Positions 1 to 6,504 of a stretch of DNA of 6,829 nucleotides are shown piece by piece. The first letter of the stretch is position 1. Every line of letters begins with the position of its first letter. The notes beneath the pieces are model-generated. The model saw only the letters and a list, made by a program, of their open reading frames with translations, searched no databases and was not told the DNA's origin. The stretch lies in the NCBI GenBank assembly GCA_000695745.1, contig ASHK01000319.1, positions 1 to 6,829 on the forward strand, in the 5' to 3' direction. A program made the translations under genes and the position numbers. The stretch comes from Vibrio madracius. Lineage in GTDB: Bacteria > Pseudomonadota > Gammaproteobacteria > Enterobacterales > Vibrionaceae.

Positions 1-866
1 AATCGGCAATGCGCCTTCATCGCCATCGATGTTCCTAGCATACAACCGCTCATGATCATCAACCCCAGCTCCCGAGCTCGTCCCTCCAAAGCTAAGGCTT
101 CGGTTAATCCTCCTGTTTTATCAAGCTTAATGTTGATCATTTCATAACAATCGACCAGTTCATCGAGCTCAGCTCTGGTATGACAGCTTTCATCAGCACA
201 CAGTGTAATGGGGTGGGGAATGCCTTTGAGCAGGGCATCTTGACCGCTTGGTACGGGCTGTTCAATCATGGTGATATTCAGGGGGGCCAGCTGTTCAAAT
301 AATGATTCGAGATCAAGTGACGCCCAAGCCTCATTGGCATCAATTACGATCTTTACCTCAGAGGAGAGGGCTCGAATAGCGGCTATCTTGTTGACGACAT
401 CCTCACTATCAAGTTTTACTTTGAGTAGGGTCGCACCCTCTTCAATATACTGTTTTGCCTGACTGGTCATGGTGTTGAGGTCAGCAACAGACACCGTCAT
501 CGCCGTTTCGATGCTAGGAGCAATCGCAAAATAGGGCGATGGGAACTCGCTGTCAGAAAGCAAACTTTCTAGTGACCATAAGGCGCAATCAATTGCATTT
601 CGAGCAGCACCTGCAGGATAGTTTTGCAAGGCGAGCCGAGCTTCAAATGGCTCTTTAGTGACAAGGTGAGCACTGAATTCCTTGATTTGCGCCATGACTG
701 ACTCCACCGATTCACCATACCTCGGGTAAGGAGTGCATTCACCTTGTCCGAGCTTTCCTTGATATTCGATAGACACACGAACCACTTCACAATGAGTTCG
801 TGTGCCTCTTGAGATAGTGAATGGCTTCGCGAGTTTAATTGAGTGATGGTGCGCTTCAATCTTCAT
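1..866 (-). CDS. dgcA: N-acetyl-D-glutamate racemase / dipeptide epimerase, enolase superfamily (3' end outside window)
   Basis: An open frame runs from ATG at 866 to the window edge: 288 codons without a stop. I translated it by hand. It is an enolase-superfamily dipeptide-epimerase homologue. The KVK motif (Lys149, Lys151) supplies one catalytic lysine. The metal ligands are Asp176 (in IDANEAW), Glu202 (in MIEQP) and Asp225 (in CADES). Lys247 (in NIKLDKTGG) is the opposing acid/base, and MSGCMLGTS follows at 272-280. As I recall, these positions match those of E. coli L-Ala-D/L-Glu epimerase. The family is about 320 residues, so some 30 are missing off the left edge. It starts 7 nt after dgcN, so the two form an operon. 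Next to dgcN and a LysR gene, the likely role is racemising N-acetyl-D-Glu to N-acetyl-L-Glu. A true Ala-Glu dipeptide epimerase for murein peptides is the alternative. No frameshift is seen. Confidence 0.9.
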   Translation of the reverse strand, partial: MKIEAHHHSIKLAKPFTISRGTRTHCEVVRVSIEYQGKLGQGECTPYPRYGESVESVMAQIKEFSAHLVTKEPFEARLALQNYPAGAARNAIDCALWSLESLLSDSEFPSPYFAIAPSIETAMTVSVADLNTMTSQAKQYIEEGATLLKVKLDSEDVVNKIAAIRALSSEVKIVIDANEAWASLDLESLFEQLAPLNITMIEQPVPSGQDALLKGIPHPITLCADESCHTRAELDELVDCYEMINIKLDKTGGLTEALALEGRARELGLMIMSGCMLGTSMAMKAHCR

Positions 867-873
867 AAGGCTC

Positions 874-1877
874 TCACAGTGTTTTTAACTTGTTTGCGAT
901 TGAGTCTACGCCAAAACGAACTGGGTCCGTTACGGGAAGGTCAAACTGTTCACTCCATTGTTGACATAGTGCTTTGGCCTCAGACTCCTCCAATAGGGAA
1001 GTATTTAAACAGATACCAGCGAATTGGACTTTGGGATTGGTCACGCGCGCAGCCAAAAGATTCGCATCCATAGTTTGCTCAATGGTTGGCAATGGCGCAT
1101 GAGGAAGGTGACGAATGTGCTGACGTCCCACTTCGTGACAAAGAATAAGCGCGTCAGGTTGAGCTCCGTGTAATAATCCTAAACTCACCCCGGCATACGA
1201 TGGGTTGAAAAGCGAACCCTGTCCTTCGATGATATCCCATTCATGATCATCAAATGTTGGACTTAACGTTTCCACTGCACCTGAAATGAAGTCGGCGACG
1301 ACCGCGTCTACAGAGATTCCTTGGCCATCGATTAAGATGCCAGTTTGTCCTGTGGCTTTGAACCTAGCGTCAATATTTAGCTGTTTAAGAGCTTGTTCAA
1401 TAGCTAGGGCACTGAACATCTTCCCAACAGAACAATCGGTGCCAACAGTGAGTAACCGTTTCCCTGACCGTTTCCTACCATTGCCCACCGCTAGGTGCTC
1501 GTCGTAGTGGCGAACATCGAATAGCTGAATGATGTTTTTATCAGCAAGTTGTGCCAACTCAGGAATGTCGGTCAATCTTTGGTGCATTCCTGATGCAATG
1601 TCAAATCCTAGGTTCGCCGCGGTGATGAGAGTTTCAACCCAGTTTCTTGGAATAAAGCCGCCAGCATTGGCTGTGCCTAAGACAAGCGTTTTCGCACCTT
1701 GCTGTTTAGCTTGCTCGAGCGTTAATTCTGTGAGTCCCAGAGAGACGGTATCTTCGGACAATCTCAGTTGTCCCAAACAAGCATCTGGGCGCCACTTAAC
1801 AATACCGCGCGCGTTTTTGCTGATAGAGGATCCGTAACGTCACCGAGGAAAAGTAAGTAAGGCTGAGAAATGTTCAT
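874..1877 (-). CDS. dgcN: D-glutamate N-acetyltransferase DgcN (DUF1611 family), one-base frameshift near codon 22
   Basis: DUF1611-family protein; the characterised DgcN transfers an acetyl group to D-Glu. The uninterrupted frame begins only at a TTG at 1776 (300 aa). Upstream, in another frame, ATG at 1877 opens MNISQPYLLFLGDVTDPLSA, a normal N-terminus with the strand-loop expected of this family. That frame hits TGA within 40 codons. Adding one base in the CG run at about 1805-1813 restores KTARGIVKWRPDACLGQLR and gives 334 aa, the usual length. Other landmarks, in corrected numbering, are the P-loop-like GTDCSVGK at 146-153, then EGQGSLFNPSYAG and HEVGRQH. ATG 1877 has AAGGG just upstream, which supports it over the TTG. 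Its TGA stop lies 7 nt before dgcA. As written, either the protein is truncated by 34 residues or the base is a sequencing error; I favour error. Confidence 0.85.
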
Positions 1878-1880
1878 AGT

Positions 1881-1966
1881 GTCCCTTTATTCACAAATAG
1901 CGAAATTCACAAGTAGATGAATCAAACGCATTGAGTTGATGCCATCTAAGATAGGGACAGGACACT
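1881..1966 (-). repeat. Inverted repeats able to mask the dgcN ribosome binding site
   Basis: On the minus strand the dgcN leader ends AAAGGGACACT directly before the ATG. About 75 nt further upstream, the segment read on the minus strand from 1966 to 1953 holds AGTGTCC and then GTCCCT. The first pairs with GGACACT (1884-1878) and the second with AGGGAC (1886-1881); both pairings cover the AAGGG Shine-Dalgarno. A transcript entering from dgcR would contain both arms. A transcript starting at the predicted site near 1941 would lack the upstream arm. The repeats are visible; the regulatory effect is inference. Confidence 0.4.
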
Positions 1967-1977
1967 TTAATAGCGAA
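1948..1977 (-). promoter_or_regulatory. Predicted dgcNA promoter
   Basis: On the minus strand, TTCGCT (1977-1972) and TATCTT (1953-1948) are separated by 18 nt, with a start site expected near 1941. Both boxes match sigma-70 consensus weakly, as expected of a promoter that needs an activator. The palindrome at 1997-2013 would be centred near -64. The leader to ATG 1877 would be about 64 nt. This is a prediction from pattern alone. Confidence 0.4.
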
Positions 1978-1996
1978 TACTCTGTTGTTGGTCGAC

Positions 1997-2013
1997 TATA
2001 ACATTAAGTTATA
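1997..2013. promoter_or_regulatory. Probable LysR-type regulator (DgcR) binding site, T-N11-A
   Basis: TATAAC-ATTAA-GTTATA is a perfect 6-bp dyad with a 5-bp centre and contains the T-N11-A core (T1999, A2011) typical of LysR-type recognition sites. It lies between the regulator gene and dgcN, 120 nt upstream of the dgcN ATG and about 64 nt before the predicted start site. That is the standard position of a LysR recognition site at an activated promoter. The hairpin is A/T-rich and lacks a T-run, so a terminator for dgcR is less likely. Confidence 0.5.
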
Positions 2014-2025
2014 AGGCGCGCTTGG

Positions 2026-2931
2026 CTATTCGCTGCTAGCGTGATGCTTAAGCATGGCAAGAAAAGATCTGGTTGCAATCGAAAAAGGATGTAAGTCGCT
2101 TGTAAGTAGTGATACCGAGCAGTCAATAGCATCTGAGAGATGAAGTCTTTTTAGGCTATCACTTGTTGCATATTGACTAGCGGTCCAAGGATCGACGATC
2201 GCAATTCCAGCCCCAAGAGCGGCGAGCTCGGCTCCCGAGCTGTAATTCCTAACCGTCAGGGATGGAGCAAAATCAGCTTGTATTTGCTCAAGAGCATGGG
2301 TGAGCTTTTGTCCTAAAGGGTCACGTCTGTCTAAGGCGATGATACTGAGTTCATCGTTTAACAGAGTTTGCAACGTGACAGCAGAGGGCTGATTTTCGCT
2401 AAAGCATAATCGAGTGAGCGCAGAGATAGGCACGAGGACTTGCATTGATTTCTTGGTGAGAAGTTGATGAGAAATGCCGGCTGGTGTGTCTTCGCCAAAC
2501 GCCACAGCAATATCGAGCGCATTGTCGAGTAATGCGTCGCACAATTCACTGCGATTTCCCGTCACCAATTCGATAGAGCATTGATGTGTTTGATGGAAGT
2601 GGGCAATTACAGGAGTTAGGAATTTGCTGGCTAAAACTGGCGGCGCACCGATTCGAATATGTTGATGCCCTTTTTTAACTTTGTTAGTGAGAGTTTTAAA
2701 CTGACCGAGTTGAAGATAGATTTTCTCCACTTCCGGCAACAGGGTTTTGGCTTCCTGAGTGGGGATCAGACGACCTTTGACGCGTTCAAATAGAGAGAAA
2801 CCAAGCTGTAATTCAGTATGAGCTAAAACGCGAGTCACATTCGGTTGGGAGACATGGAGGTTTTTCGCTGCACCCGAGACGGTTCCCGTTTGCATAATCG
2901 CATAAAACACTTCTAACTGACGTAGGTTCAC
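2026..2931 (-). CDS. dgcR: LysR-family transcriptional regulator, probable D-glutamate catabolism activator DgcR
   Basis: Intact 301-aa protein of normal LysR length. Residues 1-60 form the winged helix-turn-helix: MNLRQLEVFYAIMQTGTVSG, then AAKNLHVSQPNVTRVLAHTE and the LGFSLFER signature. A linker helix spans about 61-90, and a periplasmic-binding-like effector domain about 91-295 (IRIGAPPVLA; AALGAGIAIVDPW near the end). The start is GTG at 2931, chosen because GGAG lies 5 nt upstream (2937-2940) and the N-terminus fits the family; no in-frame ATG is closer. It lies directly upstream of dgcN on the same strand, not divergently as many LysR genes do. The characterised DgcR activates dgcN and dgcA, and the context argues for the same role here. 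The LysR assignment is firm; the symbol rests on neighbours, and effector identity cannot be read from the sequence. Confidence 0.85.
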   Translation of the reverse strand: MNLRQLEVFYAIMQTGTVSGAAKNLHVSQPNVTRVLAHTELQLGFSLFERVKGRLIPTQEAKTLLPEVEKIYLQLGQFKTLTNKVKKGHQHIRIGAPPVLASKFLTPVIAHFHQTHQCSIELVTGNRSELCDALLDNALDIAVAFGEDTPAGISHQLLTKKSMQVLVPISALTRLCFSENQPSAVTLQTLLNDELSIIALDRRDPLGQKLTHALEQIQADFAPSLTVRNYSSGAELAALGAGIAIVDPWTASQYATSDSLKRLHLSDAIDCSVSLLTSDLHPFSIATRSFLAMLKHHASSE

Positions 2932-2961
2932 AAAGACTCCATTCCCATAGTGACTTGCTCT

Positions 2962-2990
2962 ACTGTACTGGATCTTGCGGATGATGAGAA
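2962..2990 (-). promoter_or_regulatory. Predicted dgcR promoter
   Basis: On the minus strand, TTCTCA (2990-2985) and TACAGT (2967-2962) are separated by exactly 17 nt, each matching 4 of 6 sigma-70 consensus bases. The start site would fall near 2955, about 24 nt before the GTG start of dgcR. It lies downstream of the dgkA hairpin, consistent with a separate transcription unit. Pattern-based only. Confidence 0.35.
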
Positions 2991-3009
2991 TGGGTGATTG
3001 TGTTGCTAC

Positions 3010-3041
3010 AAGGACTCTTTCAGAAAATGAAAAGAGTCCTT
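3010..3041 (-). terminator. Hairpin downstream of dgkA, probable terminator
   Basis: AAGGACTCTTT (3010-3020) and AAAGAGTCCTT (3031-3041) form a perfect 11-bp stem with a 10-nt loop, 50 nt after the dgkA stop. It separates the DUF4056-dgkA unit from dgcR. On the minus strand the stem is followed by TTGTAG, a poor U-tract. On the plus strand it is followed by TTATTTC, which is somewhat better. The minus orientation is assigned because the only upstream gene is dgkA. Confidence 0.6.
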
Positions 3042-3050
3042 ATTTCTGGA

Positions 3051-3107
3051 GGGTTAACCTACTTTTAGTGGATTAACCTATTTAAAGCGAATTAACCTAT
3101 GAAATGT
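3051..3107. repeat. Three tandem 19-nt repeats over the dgkA stop codon
   Basis: The word TTAACCTA occurs at 3054-3061, 3073-3080 and 3092-3099, exactly 19 nt apart. The copies begin GGGTTAACCTA, GGATTAACCTA and GAATTAACCTA, while the remaining 8 nt of each unit diverge. The last copy contains the dgkA stop codon (TAA on the minus strand at 3094-3092) and the final codons. On the minus strand the word reads TAGGTTAA. Confidence 0.6.
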
Positions 3108-3469
3108 GACCAGAAAATTGCTGCCCAGATCATTGAGGTTAGGCCAATCGCTAGAAGTACTGCAGCAGAGCCTAAATCTTTTGCACGACCTGACAGTTCA
3201 TGGCGCTCTAACCCGATGCGATCAACAACCGCCTCGACAGCAGAGTTCATCAGTTCGACAATCATGACAAACAGCACACTGCCGACTAAGGCCACTTTTT
3301 GGAACAGCGTCACATCGACAGCGATAGCGATGATAATAGATGCAATAAGCGCAACCAGTTCTTGGCGAAATGCAGCTTCGTTTTTCCACGCGGCTATTAA
3401 TCCGAGCCAAGAATATCGTGTAGCAAGGATGATTCGTTTTATACCGGTGTTTTTTTGTATTTCACTCAT
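3092..3469 (-). CDS. dgkA: Diacylglycerol kinase (prokaryotic DgkA type)
   Basis: Intact 125-aa inner-membrane enzyme that phosphorylates diacylglycerol to phosphatidic acid with MgATP, recycling lipid by-products of envelope synthesis. Length is close to E. coli DgkA (122 aa). The amphipathic N-terminal segment ends in AAWKNEAAFRQE, whose Glu31 corresponds to the metal-binding Glu28 of E. coli. Three hydrophobic segments lie at about 36-52, 57-74 and 101-121. The family signature ELMNSAVEAVVDRIG with RAKDLGSAAV follows, containing Asn75, catalytic Glu79, Lys97 and Asp98. ATG at 3469 gives the expected N-terminus and sits 4 nt after the stop of the DUF4056 gene, so the two are very likely cotranscribed and translationally coupled; no good Shine-Dalgarno of its own is seen. 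A hairpin follows downstream. Confidence 0.95.
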   Translation of the reverse strand: MSEIQKNTGIKRIILATRYSWLGLIAAWKNEAAFRQELVALIASIIIAIAVDVTLFQKVALVGSVLFVMIVELMNSAVEAVVDRIGLERHELSGRAKDLGSAAVLLAIGLTSMIWAAIFWSHFIG

Positions 3470-3473
3470 AGTG

Positions 3474-4547
3474 TTAGTTCAGCTTCATAGTTAAGGCATC
3501 GTTGCGGTTATTCGCATTTTTGTCGTCTACTGATTTTGAAATATTAGCGATCATTTGAAAATCTTGGTGAGTCCAAATCTCTTTCTCTTTCAGTGCGGCC
3601 GGCAGTATATCAAACGAATCGATCTTGTCAGCAGCAACCAGCTGCAATTGGCCGTACTGTTCGAGATCGCTCAAGGCTTGCAGTGAAAGAGGGGTACCTT
3701 TTGTCACACCATTTGGGATCAAATCTAAGCTGTAATGGTAATCACGAGTTTTAACCACCCATTTTTCCGGTAAACGCTTGTTGCTATCCCACCAAATGCC
3801 ATTCGAGTTTCTTAAGCTGTGCTACTGTGGTGTCTTCATCTTGTGCATCCAACATCTTTAGGTGCTTCCTAAAGTACTGTGGAAACAATATAACAAAGGC
3901 ATCTTGACTAATATCAGGATTGATCTTGATTATTTCCATCGCAATTAATGCACCAAGCATGTTTGAATACAGATCTTCAGGTGAGAAGGCGGATGGGTAT
4001 TCTTTGAACCCACCGACTGACACTAATCCGTACCATTGGCCAATTTCATGCCATTGGGCAAGGCGGAAGGCAAGCAATCCTGCGAGTTTGGCTTCTTCGT
4101 TATTGGCTGAGTCAAGCTTGTCTAAGTTATTGAATACAATTCGGCGTGTGCGAAGTTCAGGCGTCAGAGCCAATTCTAATGCGTCGCTGTCACGATTTTG
4201 ATGCTATGGTAAAGATAGAGAGTGAAATCTGCGGTGTCTCTCACGTGGGCAGTATCGATAAAGCCACCCTTGTTAGTGAATATTAACCCGTTTACTTCGT
4301 CTGATGCGCCAATAAGACTGCCTATCACACTGGAAGACCCATCATTAAATACATGCGCATCAACGTCTTCGGTATTCAGTACGTTCTTGATGGAGTAGAA
4401 AGGAACAGGAACGCTTCCTAGCTCAGCTTTCAAGCCTGTTCCGAAGGCGCAACATGGTCTTATCCCTACTGGTACAGTATTCACGTCGGCAAAGCTGGGC
4501 TGAATGGACGCAAAAGCTAGACTAAGTAGTAATAATATTCTTTTCAT
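3474..4547 (-). pseudogene. DUF4056 secreted protein, reading frame broken by two indels of opposite sign
   Basis: The protein starts at ATG 4547 with a clear signal peptide (MKRILLLLSLAFASIQPSFA, cleavage near residue 20). An upstream in-frame start would bury that signal and is not used. PCCAFGTGLK and GGFIDTAHVRDTAD follow, landmarks I associate with DUF4056. The first frame stops at 4176. Adding one A in the T-run at 4196-4199 joins it to HSIKNRDSDALELALTPELR. The second frame stops at 3784. Removing one base near 3808-3813 joins it to SNGIWWDSNKRLPEKWVV. The corrected product is 357 aa and ends at TAA 3474. WHEIGQWYG (166-174) and SAFSPEDLYSNMLG (186-199) are prominent. Function is unknown; His101, Asp104, His167 and Glu168 might form a metal site, which is conjecture. 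It is probably periplasmic, in an operon with dgkA. I think the indels are sequence errors rather than decay. Confidence 0.7.
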
Positions 4548-4670
4548 AATCAACCAGAAATCAGTGTGTGGAACGAAAAAACGGCAAAGTGTGCAGTTTA
4601 CACAGCCTTGCGTTGTCAAAAAAATGCAAGAATTTATGGTGACGATAATAAATCAATAACTTAAAAAAAT

Positions 4671-6484
4671 TTACCATTTTGTGCCACTCGCCATTTCAAC
4701 GTGGTTTCGTCCTCGTTTTTTCGCCGCATAAAGTGCTTCGTCAGCCTGTTCGAGTAGATGTTGTGGAGCGTTTGGCTGCTCATCGAGACGCTGAAACGCG
4801 ACGCCTATTGAAACGGTTAAAATGCGATAAGGGTCGTTGCCTGAATGAGTAATATTGAGTTTTTCGACTTCTTGTCGCATTTTTTGCGCCAAAACCATAC
4901 TTTCTTGTGGTGATGTGTTGAGGAGAAGCGCACAAAACTCTTCGCCGCCTATTCTTGCTACCAAGTGCCCACAAGGAGACAGCACTTGTTTCAATGCTTG
5001 TGCCACGTAACGCAGTGCAAAGTCACCTTGAACATGTCCATAGGTATCGTTGTATTGTTTAAAATGGTCGACGTCTATCATCATAGTGGTAATGCTAGTA
5101 ACAAAAAGACGTTCTGTACTGTGTGCAAGTTCGGACATAAACGGGCGACGGTTAGGCAATCCCGTCAGTTCATCGGTCTCTGCGGCAATATGCAGTCTGC
5201 GATTGGTCTCCATCAGCTCAGCCTGTAGGGCTGTCATTTCGTTTTGGTTTTCAAACGGATATGGAGCTCGCTTACGGTGGTGGATAACCGACTCAAAATG
5301 GTGGTTTGAGTTTGGCTCCACGGCTGTGGGTGATGCAGAATCGAAGCCGTGAGAATGCCAAACACAGATTGCCTATCAATCAGAGGAAACAGAACAAGGG
5401 AAGCGACGTTATGAGCTTTGAGCAATGCATATTCGGCAGCGGCGCCTTCTTTTATCGAGTCGATATCGTCGATGATGATAGGTTCTAGCGACAATAATCG
5501 TCGCTGTAATAAGGTCATCGCATCAATGTTAAAGCCATCCTCTAACGGATTTTTGGAGCCGTCGGCACGCCAGGAGTAACGGAATGATGCTGAGTTGTCT
5601 TGTATTGAGAGGATGCTGATACGGTCGATGTCCAGTACCCGACCAATCGGCTCAAACGCACTGTACATCACATCGGTCACATTCTCTTCATTACAGGTCA
5701 GAATGTTCAGTGACATATCTGCCAAAATACGGTGCAGTTTACTTTGTATTTTTGTACGCTTGGGTTTGCTGTTCTACACAGTGCCTGAGTTGATTTTGAT
5801 GTTGTAGTAATTGACGTTCGGTCCTTTTCTGCGCTGCGATAGCATTTCTAGATGCGCTGTTCAGATTTTGCAGTGCTTGAGCGACAAAAGACAGCTCATC
5901 TTTACGGTCGGTAAGCCTTGTGGCAAGGTGATTTTCCGTGACGTTCTAGGATTGATACCTTTGGACACTTTACATAGGTCTAATAGCGGAGTCGTAATCA
6001 GCTTGCCAATAACAACCACGATCACGATTAAGATGATGCCCGCTTCAATCACATTGACTAACAGCCCTAAAGCGAGCTTGGAGAGCACCTCTCGTTGAAT
6101 GATTTCCTCATCCACCATATAAGAGATATTTCCAAGGTAACGACCGTTGTACTTTAAATCCAGTATGTAGGCGGTTGAGGTGAGTTGGGGGGACAGGTTC
6201 GCATCCAAATAGGTGCCGTTCACACCTGTGAGACGAATGTTACGAATATAATCATCTTCGCCAATACTCAGCATGAGTTGATTCAGTTGAGAGAGGTCGA
6301 GGTCCCATAACGACTCGGCGATAGGATGAGTGAGAGAGTAGACATGAACACGAGCGTGTTTGTTGACGTCTTGCATCTCTTGTTGATAGTCGACGACGGC
6401 TTGTACACCAACATTGAGGATGGTTAACGATCCCGTTACGAGGATAAGAATAGTGATGACTTTTTTTTCGGATGGACATCGCAT
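4671..6484 (-). pseudogene. Membrane diguanylate cyclase (TM-periplasmic-TM-HAMP-GAF-GGDEF), broken by three single-base indels
   Basis: Corrected protein of about 604 aa from ATG 6484. TM1 is at 9-30, a periplasmic sensor at about 31-135 (IAESLWDLDLSQLNQLMLS, Cache/CHASE-like), TM2 at 136-160, HAMP at about 161-210 and a Gln-rich coiled coil at 211-250. A GAF domain follows at about 258-405 and GGDEF at 436-600. Cyclase landmarks are DELTGLPNRR, DVDHFKQYND and an intact GGEEF at 513-517 (4949-4935), so it should make c-di-GMP from GTP. No RxxD inhibitory site precedes it (PCGH instead). Breaks: one base missing near 5911-5916, one extra in the T-run 5749-5753, one missing near 5233-5244. Each join restores smooth coding, for example LTDRKDELSFVAQAL. 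Start options are 6497, 6484 and 6479; only 6484 avoids a further shift at the A8 run. It follows the binding-protein gene within about 20 nt. Confidence 0.75.
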
Positions 6485-6504
6485 TAAAGTGCTGCATGAG
6501 CAAT

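Noticed and set aside
1529..1837. 102-aa plus-strand open frame opposite dgcN
   Set aside because: It lies opposite the conserved DUF1611 coding sequence and has no family resemblance; it is an antisense shadow.
1896..2034. AATAGCGAA direct repeat (1896-1904, 1969-1977) and AGCGAATA/TATTCGCT inverted repeat (1972-1979, 2027-2034)
   Set aside because: They are short, and one arm lies inside the dgcR coding end. They could be secondary regulator sites but are too close to chance to call.
3099..3494. 131-aa plus-strand open frame opposite dgkA
   Set aside because: It mirrors the conserved dgkA codons, is Ser/Arg/Thr rich with no recognisable domain, and has no Shine-Dalgarno; dgkA on the other strand is certain.
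4585..4605. GTGT-N7-ACAC dyad as an operator
   Set aside because: The arms are only 4 bp, and the match to any known operator is too weak to report.
4548..4670. Promoter for the DUF4056-dgkA unit from a perfect TTGACA (minus strand, 4619-4614)
   Set aside because: No acceptable -10 box lies 16-18 nt downstream; the nearest candidate, TAAACT, is only 13 nt away. A promoter probably exists in this gap but I cannot place it.
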